DNA of 9,482 nt, taken from positions 4,335 through 13,816 of the forward strand of contig PMBY01000160.1 of NCBI GenBank assembly GCA_003153875.1. The letters run 5' to 3'. The notes below the pieces were generated by a model. It saw only the letters and a list, made by a program, of their open reading frames with translations. It was not told the DNA's origin and did not search any database. A program made the translations under genes and the position numbers. Positions 1 to 7,590 of the stretch are shown piece after piece (within the stretch, counting starts at the first letter, position 1; every line of letters begins with the position of its first letter). The stretch comes from Myxococcales bacterium (GTDB lineage Bacteria > Myxococcota > Polyangia > Fen-1088).

Positions 1-237
1 CATGCCTACCACGGCACCCATCCCTTCTTCATGTGGTACTGGGGCGAGGCAGGGCGCCGCCACGTGGGCAAGATCATCGCGGCGGGCGCGAAGAACGCGC
101 ATGTGCCGGCCACCTTGGGCTGGGACCGTTCGGAATCGCTGACCGAAGCCATTGCCATGGCGCGATCCTTCGTGGGTCCGTCGGCGTCGATCACCCTGAT
201 GAAGTGGCCACCCATCGTGATGGCCGACGTGGAGTAG
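1..237 (+). CDS. C-terminal fragment, possibly a LarA-type (lactate racemase / DUF2088-like) domain protein
   Basis: The reading frame is open from base 1 and stops at TAG 235-237, giving 78 residues of a protein whose start lies outside the window. It contains GTHPFFMWYWG near its start and ends with GPSASITLMKWPPIVMADVE. The layout resembles my recollection of the end of LarA-like proteins: a helix-rich stretch with a 'sLteAiamA' helix, then a terminal strand. LarA itself is a nickel-pincer-dependent lactate racemase, but many family members have unknown substrates. The nickel-binding and catalytic histidines would lie upstream, outside the window, so no activity can be claimed. Strong third-position G/C bias supports genuine coding. 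It is followed by a REP-rich gap, so it is probably not in an operon with the lipid synthase downstream. The family assignment is tentative; that this is a real gene end is much safer. Confidence 0.5.
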   Translation, partial: HAYHGTHPFFMWYWGEAGRRHVGKIIAAGAKNAHVPATLGWDRSESLTEAIAMARSFVGPSASITLMKWPPIVMADVE

Positions 238-276
238 CCGCAAGATGACCGGTCGCGATTTGAGGACGAGCAGGGT

Positions 277-320
277 GTTCTCCCCTCTCCCGCCGGGAGA
301 GGGGCCGGGGGTGAGGGTGA
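277..320 (+). repeat. REP-like palindrome, copy 1 (palindrome then GGGGGTGAGGGT tail)
   Basis: A near-perfect hairpin has 10-bp arms CCCCTCTCCC (282-291) and GGGAGAGGGG (295-304) around a 3-nt loop. It is followed by the tail CCGGGGGTGAGGGT. The reverse complement of this whole unit recurs at 397-440. This type of sequence (a C/T-rich palindrome beside a GGTGAGGG tail) is a widespread intergenic REP-like element in GC-rich proteobacteria. It lies about 40 bp after the stop of the upstream gene, a common place for REPs. It may stabilise the 3' end of that transcript, but there is no U-tract, so it is not called a terminator. Confidence 0.8.
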
Positions 321-396
321 TGCTTTCCTTGAGCCAGACGCTGAAGCGACGCAGGTGTTGGGCCACGAGTCCGCGGCATGCGTTGACGTCCGACAC

Positions 397-440
397 GTTA
401 CCCTCACCCCAGCCCTCTCCCGGAGGGAGAGGGAGAAATA
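397..440 (-). repeat. REP-like palindrome, copy 2 (inverted relative to copy 1)
   Basis: The tail ACCCTCACCCC (400-410) precedes a hairpin with 9-bp arms CCCTCTCCC (413-421) and GGGAGAGGG (425-433) around loop GGA, followed by AGAA. Read on the - strand it matches copy 1 (TTCTCCC, the palindrome, G-rich tail, GTGAGGGT) with a few substitutions, mostly in the loop and the tail. The two copies face each other with tails inward across roughly 75 bp of unrelated sequence, which is the layout of a REP doublet or REPIN. It ends about 55 bp before the start of the lipid synthase gene. Confidence 0.8.
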
Positions 441-496
441 TGCTGGCCGACATTCCAGATGCCCCAGTCCGCACATCACGATCGGTCCCATAGCCG

Positions 497-3400
497 ATGA
501 ATCCTCCCACAGGCAACGCCGCTTCCGTGCTTTCGCCGCGCGAGATCTATCAAGGGCGAAACGTCTTCATCCTGGGCAGCACGGGCTTCCTCGGCAAAGT
601 GATGCTCAGCATGCTGTTGCATCGCTTTCCCGAGATCGGCCGGGTGTACGTGATGGTGCGGCGGGGGACGGGCACCTCCAGCGAAAAGCGCTTCTGGGAG
701 AATGTGGTGCCCTCGCGAACCTTCGATCCCCTGCGCGAGAAGTTCGGCAATGCGGACCGTCTGCACGAGTTCTTGGCCCAGAAGATTCGCGTCGTCGATG
801 GCGATATCACCGAGGACAACCTGGGCCTGACCGAGGAGCAAGCGGCCGCGGTGGCGGCTGACATCAGCGTGGTCATCAACACGTCGGGCAAGGTGACCTT
901 CAACCCGCCGCTGGAGTCAGCCCTGCGCACCAATGTTCAGGGAACCAAGAACGTGATCGCCTTCGTCAAGCGCATGCGGCGGCCGACCTTGATTCACACC
1001 AGCACCTGCTTCGTGGCTGGCAACCGCAGTGGCAACGTGTGGGAGAGCGAGCCGCCCGAAGGCTATTTCCCGCGCCGGCAGGAGTTGGCGGGAACGCACT
1101 TCTCGGTCGAGCAAGAGATCGCCGACTGTGGCCGGATCGCAGTCGAGGTGCGGTCACAGGCAGACGACGCACAGGTGGTCGCGCGTCTGCGCCAGAGGGC
1201 GCGCGAAGCGCTGCTCGAACAGCACCGCGATCCCGACGACGAGGCCGCGCTCAAGTTGATGGTGGCACGCGAGCGCAAGGACTGGGTGCGGGCTGAGCTT
1301 ACCCAACGGGGCATCGCGCGCGCCAAGGATTGGGGCTGGCCCAACATCTACACCTACACCAAGAGCATGGCCGAGCAACTGGTGGCGCGCGAGAGCAGCA
1401 TCGTGCGCTCCATCGTACGGCCGGCCATCGTGGAAAGCTCGCTGGAGTACCCGTTCCAGGGCTGGAACGAAGGCTTCACCACATCGGCACCTCTCGTGTA
1501 CTTGGCGCTCAAGGGCCAGAACCTCTTGCCGGTGTCCGACTCGCTCATCCTCGACGTGGTGCCGGTCGACTACATTGCTGCCGCCATATTGATGGTGGCG
1601 GCGCAGGCTTGCGTCGAGCAGCCGGAGTTGGTGCACCAGTTGGCGGCCGGCGACCTCAATCCCTCGTACATCGGACGGGTGACCACGCTGACCGGGCTGT
1701 ACAAACGCAAGCGTTTTCAGGACAAGGAGGTGGGCAACAAGTTCCTCAACCAACTGGCCGCGCGTATGGAGTTCCGGCCGGTGACCTACCAGGAGTACGA
1801 CAAGAAGTCGCTGCCCCTGGTCAACCGCGTGGCCGAGCGCGCGTCCGATGCCCTGGACCGTGCGCGTCCGCGCTGGGCTGGGGGGCGTTTCGCTGAGCTG
1901 GTCGATCGGGTCAAGAAGAAAGTCGACGAGGTCACGCGTGTCACCAAGGAGGCGGGCGAGAATATCGACCTGTTCCGACCCTTCATCTTGGACAACGCGT
2001 ATGTCTTGCGTGCCGACCACATCCGGGCGTTGCGCGACCGGCTGCCGGTCGAAGAGCGCGCGCTTCTGCCCTGGTCACCCGAGACCATCGATTGGTACGA
2101 CTACTTCCTCAATATCCATTTCCCGGGGCTGCAGAAGTGGGTATTGCCCGAGCTGGACGAGACCTACGCGGCCAAGCCCAAGAGTGTGTACGCGTACCAC
2201 GACCTGCTTGAGCTGTTCAACACCACCACCAAGCTGCACGCCACCCGCGTGGCCTTGCGCATGGAACGGGGCAAGCGGCAGGAGTCGTACAGCTACCAGA
2301 ACCTGCAAGAACTGGCCACTCGCGCCGGCACCTTCCTGGTGGGCGAGAAGTGCCGGCCCGGCGATCGCGTGATCCTCTACGCCAAGAACGCGCCCGAGTG
2401 GTCCATGGCTTTCTTTGGCGTGATCAAGGCGGGCGGGACTGTGGTTCCGGTTGCGCACGACTCGACCACGGCGGAGCTGGTGAACATCGCGCGCGCCTCG
2501 GGAGCAGTGGGTTTGATCATCGGCGAGGACTTGCTGGACAAGCGTCCCGATCTTGCAGCCGCTCTTTCCAAGGAAGGCTTGCCCACGCGGCTGTGGCCCT
2601 TTGAGTCGGTGTTCGCCCTGCAGCCGCTGGCCGTTGAAGAAGAGCGCAAGCGCGCGCTGGTGAGCAAGCACAGCCCGGATGCGGTGGCTTCTCTCATTTT
2701 CACCTCGGGCACCACGGGACATCCCAAGGGGGTGATGCTGACTCATCGGAATTTCACCTTCATGGTGTCCGAGTTGTTGCGCACCTTCGACCTGGGACCC
2801 ACCGACGGCATGCTCTCCGTGCTGCCCTTGCACCACACCTTCGAGTTCTCGACCGGGCTGCTGGTCCCACTGGCACGCGGGGCGCGCATCACCTACCTGC
2901 AAGAGCTGACCGGCGACGCCATCAGCAACGTGCTCAAGACGGGCAAGATCACCGCCATCGTGGGCGTGCCCGCGGTGTGGGAGACGTTGCGCCGGCGGGT
3001 TTTGCAGAAGTTCTCCGATCGCTCTGCCGTCGTGGAATCGCTGGTCAATGCACTGACGCGGGCCAATTTCGAGTTGCGCTCGCGCACCGGAATCGATTTG
3101 GGCATGTTCGTTTTCTTTCCCGTGCACAAGGGGTTTGGCGGGCGCGTGCGCTACATGATCAGCGGAGGTTCGTCGCTTCCCCCGGAAGTGCTCAAGACCT
3201 TCTACGGCATGGGCTTCGACTTCTTCGAGGGCTACGGCCTGACTGAGACCGCGCCGGTGCTTTCGGTCACCACGCCCAAGAAGAAGCCGGTGCTCGGGTC
3301 GGTGGGCCAGCCGCTGCCCGGTGTCGAGATCAAGATCGACAGCCCCGACGCCTCGGGCGTGGGCGAGGTGATCGCGCGCGGTCGCAACGTGATGGCCGGC

Positions 3401-4981
3401 TACTGGGAAAACCCCGAAGCGACGGCCCAGGCCATTCGCGACGGCTGGTTTCACACCGGCGACTTGGGGCGTTTCGACGAGGAAGGCAACCTTTTCATCG
3501 TCGGCCGCTCCAAGGACGTCATCATCGACAGCAACGGCAAGAACGTGTATCCCGACGAGGTCGAGGATCTCTACCGCAACTCCCCCTTCATCAAGGAGCT
3601 GTCGGTGGTGGGGCTGCCCGATGGCGTGGCCGAGCACGTGGCCTGTGCGGTGGTGCCCAATCTGGATCACGAGTCGAGGCTTTCGCGGGCCGAGGTGCAG
3701 GCCAAGATTGAGGCGCACTTCCGTGAGGTGGCGACGGGTTTGCCCTTCTGGAAGCGCGTGCGCACGTTGGAATTCTGGGAGGGGGACCTGCCGCGCACCA
3801 GCTCACGCAAGATCAAGCGGCGCGACGTGGGCGATGAGTTGATCCGTCGTCACCAGAAGACCAGGAGCGACACTCAGCAGAACCCCGAGGCGCAGTCTTC
3901 CGAGGCGGGGGTGGGCTGGTTTTTGGAGATCGTGGCCAACGCTTGTGGCAAGGCGCCCTACGAGATCCGCATGCAGAGCCGCGTCGACGAACTGGGCTTC
4001 GACAGCCTGACCTTTACCGAGTTTGCCGCCGCGCTGGAAGCCGCGGGAGTGCACATACCCGAGGGAGTCGTGTTCATGGGTGCGGTCGATGTGGCCGCGC
4101 TCTACGACCTGGCCACCGGCAAGCGGCACAACCCGGCCCTGGAAAAGCGCGAGCCGCGCCGACGCGACACGTTCCAGCACCACCAGGAAGGAGACATCAA
4201 GCTGCCGGCTTCCTTGCAGCGTCTGGGCAAGCGCGGATTGGCGGCCGCGCAGAAACTTTTCTACACGCGGGCGCTGCTGACCAAGGTGCGCGGGCATGGC
4301 CATGTCCCGCAGCACACGCATTTCATCGTGGCGGCCAACCATTCCTCGCACCTCGACATGGGCGCGGTGAAAGTGGCTCTGGGCGAGGCCGGACGCGATC
4401 TCGCGTCGTTGGCCGCGGCCGACTATTTCTTCTCCAATCGCTGGCGTCGCGCCTATTTCGCCAACCTGACCAATCTGGTTCCCATGGAGCGGAGTGGCTC
4501 GGTCCGCAAATCGCTGGCCATCGCCGAGGGAGTGCTTCGCCGCGGCCGCAGCCTGATGCTGTTCCCAGAAGGCACGCGGGCTCGCGGCGGCGTGATGGCG
4601 GATTTCTTGCCGAGCCTGGGCTACCTCGCGCTGCGCGCCGACGTGGGCATCCTGCCCGCCTATATTCGTGGCACCCATGAGTCGCTGCCCGTGGGCGCCA
4701 CCATTCCCAAGAAGCGCGATCTGGAGGTCCACTTCGGGCCGTTCCTGTCCATCGATTTTCTGCGCGAGCTGATTGCTGGCTTGTCGGACAAAGATTCGTG
4801 GCGTCTGTGCTCGGCCCTGACCCAAAGGATCGTCGAGAATCTGCGCGACGGTGTGACCACACGCTTCGACGTGGCCAGCGTGCGGGCGGCGTGGGATGAC
4901 GAGAAACTGGGGCCGCTGCTGCCCCGGTTGCGAGCGGTTGAGGACGGCCAGGTCGTCGGTGAGGGTGGGGAGAGCCCATGA
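497..4981 (+). CDS. elbD: ElbD-like multidomain lipid synthase: fatty acyl reductase - AMP-ligase - ACP - acyltransferase
   Basis: A 1494-residue cytoplasmic or membrane-associated multienzyme with four domains. (1) A fatty acyl reductase, residues about 15-555: nucleotide-binding GSTGFLG (27-33), HTST (167-170), catalytic Tyr285/Lys289 in YTYTK, and a FAR C-terminal part ending near NIHFPGLQKW. (2) An AMP-forming acyl ligase, about 565-1115: FTSGTTGHPKG (735-745), GYGLTETAP (912-920), HTGDLG (986-991), adenylation lysine probably Lys1105 in SSRKIKRR. (3) An acyl carrier domain, about 1138-1205, phosphopantetheine site Ser1170 in LGFDSL. (4) A PlsC-type acyltransferase, about 1240-1450: HSSHLD (His1282/Asp1287) and FPEGTR (1356-1361). 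All key residues are present. Reductase, ligase, carrier and acyltransferase in one chain matches ElbD of Myxococcus xanthus ether-lipid synthesis; the symbol rests on architecture alone. An in-frame TAG at 491-493 makes ATG 497 the earliest ATG; no strong Shine-Dalgarno is visible. The last four bases overlap the next gene. Confidence 0.9.
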   Translation: MNPPTGNAASVLSPREIYQGRNVFILGSTGFLGKVMLSMLLHRFPEIGRVYVMVRRGTGTSSEKRFWENVVPSRTFDPLREKFGNADRLHEFLAQKIRVVDGDITEDNLGLTEEQAAAVAADISVVINTSGKVTFNPPLESALRTNVQGTKNVIAFVKRMRRPTLIHTSTCFVAGNRSGNVWESEPPEGYFPRRQELAGTHFSVEQEIADCGRIAVEVRSQADDAQVVARLRQRAREALLEQHRDPDDEAALKLMVARERKDWVRAELTQRGIARAKDWGWPNIYTYTKSMAEQLVARESSIVRSIVRPAIVESSLEYPFQGWNEGFTTSAPLVYLALKGQNLLPVSDSLILDVVPVDYIAAAILMVAAQACVEQPELVHQLAAGDLNPSYIGRVTTLTGLYKRKRFQDKEVGNKFLNQLAARMEFRPVTYQEYDKKSLPLVNRVAERASDALDRARPRWAGGRFAELVDRVKKKVDEVTRVTKEAGENIDLFRPFILDNAYVLRADHIRALRDRLPVEERALLPWSPETIDWYDYFLNIHFPGLQKWVLPELDETYAAKPKSVYAYHDLLELFNTTTKLHATRVALRMERGKRQESYSYQNLQELATRAGTFLVGEKCRPGDRVILYAKNAPEWSMAFFGVIKAGGTVVPVAHDSTTAELVNIARASGAVGLIIGEDLLDKRPDLAAALSKEGLPTRLWPFESVFALQPLAVEEERKRALVSKHSPDAVASLIFTSGTTGHPKGVMLTHRNFTFMVSELLRTFDLGPTDGMLSVLPLHHTFEFSTGLLVPLARGARITYLQELTGDAISNVLKTGKITAIVGVPAVWETLRRRVLQKFSDRSAVVESLVNALTRANFELRSRTGIDLGMFVFFPVHKGFGGRVRYMISGGSSLPPEVLKTFYGMGFDFFEGYGLTETAPVLSVTTPKKKPVLGSVGQPLPGVEIKIDSPDASGVGEVIARGRNVMAGYWENPEATAQAIRDGWFHTGDLGRFDEEGNLFIVGRSKDVIIDSNGKNVYPDEVEDLYRNSPFIKELSVVGLPDGVAEHVACAVVPNLDHESRLSRAEVQAKIEAHFREVATGLPFWKRVRTLEFWEGDLPRTSSRKIKRRDVGDELIRRHQKTRSDTQQNPEAQSSEAGVGWFLEIVANACGKAPYEIRMQSRVDELGFDSLTFTEFAAALEAAGVHIPEGVVFMGAVDVAALYDLATGKRHNPALEKREPRRRDTFQHHQEGDIKLPASLQRLGKRGLAAAQKLFYTRALLTKVRGHGHVPQHTHFIVAANHSSHLDMGAVKVALGEAGRDLASLAAADYFFSNRWRRAYFANLTNLVPMERSGSVRKSLAIAEGVLRRGRSLMLFPEGTRARGGVMADFLPSLGYLALRADVGILPAYIRGTHESLPVGATIPKKRDLEVHFGPFLSIDFLRELIAGLSDKDSWRLCSALTQRIVENLRDGVTTRFDVASVRAAWDDEKLGPLLPRLRAVEDGQVVGEGGESP

Positions 4982-5982
4982 CGATCTTGGTCACCGGTGC
5001 CCCGGGTTTTCTGGGATCGCCTTTGGTGGAAGGGCTGTGCCAGCGGCACGAGCCCAAGCAGCTGCGCGTGCTGGCCGTGGCTCCCGCACCGGAGTTTTCC
5101 AGCCTGGGCATCGAGGTCCAGGTCGGGTCGATCCTGAACCCCGCCGACGTGGCGCGTGCGCTGGAGGGTGTGACCCAGGTGTACCACTTGGCCGGCTTCG
5201 TCTCGCGCAAGCCGGTCGACGGCCACCGCATGTTCGCGGTTCACGTGCAGGGCACGCGCCTTCTGTGCGAGGCCGCACTCCCCGCCGGGGTCAAGCGCAT
5301 CCTGATGGCTTCCACCAGCGGCACCATTGCGGTTTCCAAGCGAGCCGACGAGATGCCCGACGAGGACTCGCCCACGCCGCTCGAGTTGATTGCGGGCTGG
5401 CCCTACTACGCCAGCAAGCTGTATCAGGAGCGCACGGCACGGCTGATCTGCGGGGAGCGCATCGAGCTGGTCATGGTGAACCCCAGCCTGCTGCTCGGGC
5501 CAGGTGACGTGCGCATGGGGTCCACGCGCGACGTGCTGTCGTACCTCGCTGGCGACGTCAAGGTCGTGCCCTCGGGCGGGCTCAACTTCGTGGATGCGCG
5601 CGACGTGGCGGCCATCATTCCGGTGGCCATGGACAAGGGCCGTCCCGGCGAGCGCTACTTGCTGGGTGGCCACAACATGACTTTTGCCGAGTACTTCGAT
5701 CGCATCGAGCGGGCGAGCAAGGAGTACCACCCGCGGCTGAAGGCACACAGCCGCTGGCCAGTTCTGGCGGCCAAGGTGCAGTCGGCTCTCTTCAAGGCGG
5801 CCGGCCGCACCAGCCCGATCGAGCCGGCCAGCGTCGATATGGCCAGCTACTTTTGGTATTTCGACAGCACCAAGGCGAAACGCGAACTGGGCTTCGCCCC
5901 GAGGGAGGCGAGCGAAACCATTTTCGATACCATCCGCTACATTCGCGAGAATGCGCTAGGCAAAGGCGCGTTCGCGAAGTAG
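4978..5982 (+). CDS. Extended-SDR NAD(P)-dependent epimerase/dehydratase/reductase family protein
   Basis: A 334-residue Rossmann-fold oxidoreductase. The N-terminus MTILVTGAPGFLG carries the extended-SDR GxxGxxG cofactor motif (residues 7-13). STSGT (112-116) supplies the catalytic Ser/Thr, and Tyr143/Lys147 in YYASK form the YxxxK pair. LLLGPGD (171-177) and NFVDARDVA (203-211) are typical of dihydroflavonol-reductase, HpnA and 3-beta-HSD-like members, which oxidise or reduce a hydroxyl/carbonyl pair on lipid or isoprenoid substrates. The ATG at 4978 overlaps the upstream stop as ATGA, with GGGGAG at 4967-4972 as ribosome binding site. Translation is therefore probably coupled to the lipid synthase and the two act in one pathway. 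A plausible role, by inference only, is reducing the keto group of an alkyl/acyl-dihydroxyacetone-type intermediate or another carbonyl made by the synthase. No signal peptide or membrane segment is seen. The exact substrate cannot be read from sequence. Confidence 0.9.
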   Translation: MTILVTGAPGFLGSPLVEGLCQRHEPKQLRVLAVAPAPEFSSLGIEVQVGSILNPADVARALEGVTQVYHLAGFVSRKPVDGHRMFAVHVQGTRLLCEAALPAGVKRILMASTSGTIAVSKRADEMPDEDSPTPLELIAGWPYYASKLYQERTARLICGERIELVMVNPSLLLGPGDVRMGSTRDVLSYLAGDVKVVPSGGLNFVDARDVAAIIPVAMDKGRPGERYLLGGHNMTFAEYFDRIERASKEYHPRLKAHSRWPVLAAKVQSALFKAAGRTSPIEPASVDMASYFWYFDSTKAKRELGFAPREASETIFDTIRYIRENALGKGAFAK

Positions 5983-6009
5983 CGGAGAACGGGCCAGTGT
6001 TCAGGTCCG

Positions 6010-6408
6010 TTAGGAGACTGCGAAGCCGTACGCTTTCCCGTCTTTCATCACCAACCTGATTAGGCCTTCGTCTTGCCCGTCAACCACAGCGATCTTCCAA
6101 AGGTACACGGGCATTCCCCGCTGCCGAAGCTGACCGAGGTATTCGAACCTGTAGCCCTTGCGCAAAGGCGCGGTGTACAGGCCGCAAAGGCCTTCGAATT
6201 GCTGCCGACTAAGATTGGATTTGAGTTGAGCATCCGCGTCGGTCAGGAAGTCGTCGTAGGACTGTGCCTTGACAGCCTCAATCATCTTGACAAGGACGCG
6301 TTCCACCCCGGCTGGCGCGACGGGCGCAGCCAAGGCGGGCTTTTCCGGCGCAAGGGTCAGGCAAAGCGCACCGGCGGCAAGACAGGTCACTAGGTTGCGT
6401 ATGGACAT
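6010..6408 (-). CDS. Small exported protein, free paralogue of the sigma factor's extracytoplasmic domain
   Basis: A 132-residue protein with a probable Sec signal peptide (residues 1-28: Arg4, a hydrophobic core LVTCLAAGALCLTLA, and a likely ALAA cleavage site) and one small domain (about 37-131). That domain aligns with residues 288-381 of the adjacent sigma factor, with only a compensating pair of one-residue gaps. Shared positions include YDDF (51-54), Lys63, GL (73-74), GY (85-86), LGxLR (91-95), DGxD (110-113), a DG turn and a final GF. The fold looks like an alpha/beta sheet domain of the NTF2/DUF3887 sort, but I cannot name the family. Its ribosome binding site AAGGAG (6418-6423, - strand) lies in the last codons of the sigma gene, and the frames are 3 bp apart, so the two are co-translated. 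Likely location is the periplasm. Likely role, by inference, is modulating the membrane-tethered sigma factor. Confidence 0.8.
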   Translation of the reverse strand: MSIRNLVTCLAAGALCLTLAPEKPALAAPVAPAGVERVLVKMIEAVKAQSYDDFLTDADAQLKSNLSRQQFEGLCGLYTAPLRKGYRFEYLGQLRQRGMPVYLWKIAVVDGQDEGLIRLVMKDGKAYGFAVS

Positions 6409-6411
6409 GGT

Positions 6412-7590
6412 CTATTTCTCCTTCTCTCTGGTTTGAGGATCATCGATGACGAAGCCGGCCACCTGCCAGCCATCCGTGGGCATGCTGACGAGGGCATCGT
6501 CACCGCCGTCGGCAAATTCGAGTCGAAAAAGCCAAAGCGTCCCCTCGTGCCGCCGTAGGCTGCCGAGCAAGGTGGTCTGATAGCCCGTTGCCAGGCGTGC
6601 TCCCAATTTGGCGCTGAGTCCGCGCAACATAGCGGGCGGGACCGCGGCCTTGAAGAAGGCCGAACCTTTGGCCACAAAGTCGTCGTAGGCGTTGCCCTGA
6701 ATGGCCCGCAACAACTCGGCAAGCAGTGAACTTGCGTCGGCTTGTCCCGGTCCCGTACCAGGCTGTGCCTCGGATTCGTGTGGCAATGGGGCGAGTGCAG
6801 GGAAATTGAGCCGAATCGCTCTCTGCGCCCCTGAGACCGCTTGCGTGGCCACGTCCTCCGCCGCTGCATGGCCCGCTTGAAGTGGCGATCCGCGATGGCG
6901 AGACACGATGGCGCCTACCATCACGATGATGCCCGCAATGAAAGCTGCAGCTGTGGCGATGCTAACTGGGCGAAGGTCAAAGATCCTCGTCCTCACCAGG
7001 CGGGAGTGAGGACGTTGGCCTTCCCTACCAGGCCCCGCGGGTGCCGGCCGTTGGAGCAAGGGCAACAGGGCGGCCACCCAATTCTTGCGGACTTCACCGT
7101 AGCGGGCGTCCAACAGTCGGCGTACGCGATCGATCCCTTGCTTGAGCCGCCACCGAACAGTTCCGTCGGGTATGCGCAGACGGCGCGCGATATCCGCCGA
7201 TGAGAAGCCTTGAAAGAAGTGAAGCACGATGGTCTGGCGAAATGGTTCTTCGAGTCCTGCCACCACCTCGGCCACGGCGCGATGGATTTGGGCATCGCCG
7301 ACAAGCTCCTCGGGACTTGCGACCGTGCCGAGGTCTGTAGCTGCCGCGGCCAACTCGCGGCGCTCGCGACGGTCCGAGCTTCGCCAACGGTCGATCGCCA
7401 GATTGCGCGCCACGCGGGCCAACCACGCACGGCCCGTGTTCTCGGCCGGGCGTCGCCAGGCCGCGACCAGCGCTTCCTGAACGATGTCCTCGGCCGTGTC
7501 CTGGTCACTCACAAGCGCCACGGCAAAACGTCGCAGCCATCCCGCATGAAGCAGGAGGTCTTCTGTGTTTGCTGTGGCGCTGTCCTTCAT
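6412..7590 (-). CDS. ECF sigma-70 factor with C-terminal transmembrane helix and extracytoplasmic domain
   Basis: A 392-residue protein, about twice the usual ECF sigma length. Residues about 10-75 form sigma region 2 (DQDTAEDIVQEALVAAW and ARVARNLAIDRWR, the -10 recognition part). Residues about 105-165 form region 4, with a helix-turn-helix FSSADIARRLRIPDGTVRWR that contacts the -35. A proline-rich linker (181-200) leads to one strongly hydrophobic helix (about 208-229, TAAAFIAGIIVMVGAIVS) followed by basic RHR. After a flexible Ala/Pro/Gly-rich stretch comes a C-terminal domain (288-383) like the exported protein encoded next. The probable topology is sigma domain inside and C-terminal domain outside, so membrane tethering could replace a separate anti-sigma factor; none is encoded beside it. 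Activation might need proteolysis near the helix or a conformational signal. ATG 7590 is the natural start, just upstream of region 2; no strong Shine-Dalgarno is seen. It is divergent from the toxin-antitoxin genes. Confidence 0.88.
   Translation of the reverse strand: MKDSATANTEDLLLHAGWLRRFAVALVSDQDTAEDIVQEALVAAWRRPAENTGRAWLARVARNLAIDRWRSSDRRERRELAAAATDLGTVASPEELVGDAQIHRAVAEVVAGLEEPFRQTIVLHFFQGFSSADIARRLRIPDGTVRWRLKQGIDRVRRLLDARYGEVRKNWVAALLPLLQRPAPAGPGREGQRPHSRLVRTRIFDLRPVSIATAAAFIAGIIVMVGAIVSRHRGSPLQAGHAAAEDVATQAVSGAQRAIRLNFPALAPLPHESEAQPGTGPGQADASSLLAELLRAIQGNAYDDFVAKGSAFFKAAVPPAMLRGLSAKLGARLATGYQTTLLGSLRRHEGTLWLFRLEFADGGDDALVSMPTDGWQVAGFVIDDPQTREKEK
6904..6969 (-). other. Transmembrane segment of the ECF sigma factor (residues ~208-229)
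   Basis: This stretch encodes about 22 uncharged, mostly Ala/Ile/Val/Met/Phe residues, bounded by Arg207 on the sigma side and Arg231-His-Arg on the far side. It is the only convincing membrane span in the protein. A shorter hydrophobic patch, WVAALLPLLQ at residues 171-180, is too short and is probably an amphipathic helix after region 4. The boundary is judged by eye. Confidence 0.7.

Noticed and set aside
6..491. 161-residue frame on the - strand covering the REP pair
   Set aside because: It runs antisense to the coding end of the first gene and through the palindromes; its SLRERAGVRV and PAPLPAGEGR peptides are the translated REP sequence, not a protein domain.
1097..1340. Long charged stretch (synthase residues about 201-281) between the HTST motif and the YxxxK catalytic pair, possibly an inserted domain
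   Set aside because: Fatty acyl reductases of the male-sterility type normally have a long stretch between these motifs, so this spacing is not clearly unusual for the family.
2075..3718. 547-residue open frame on the - strand opposite the ligase domain
   Set aside because: It is antisense to an unmistakable AMP-ligase with conserved motifs; the His/Gln/Gly-rich composition is what GC-rich antisense frames produce. No recognisable domain.
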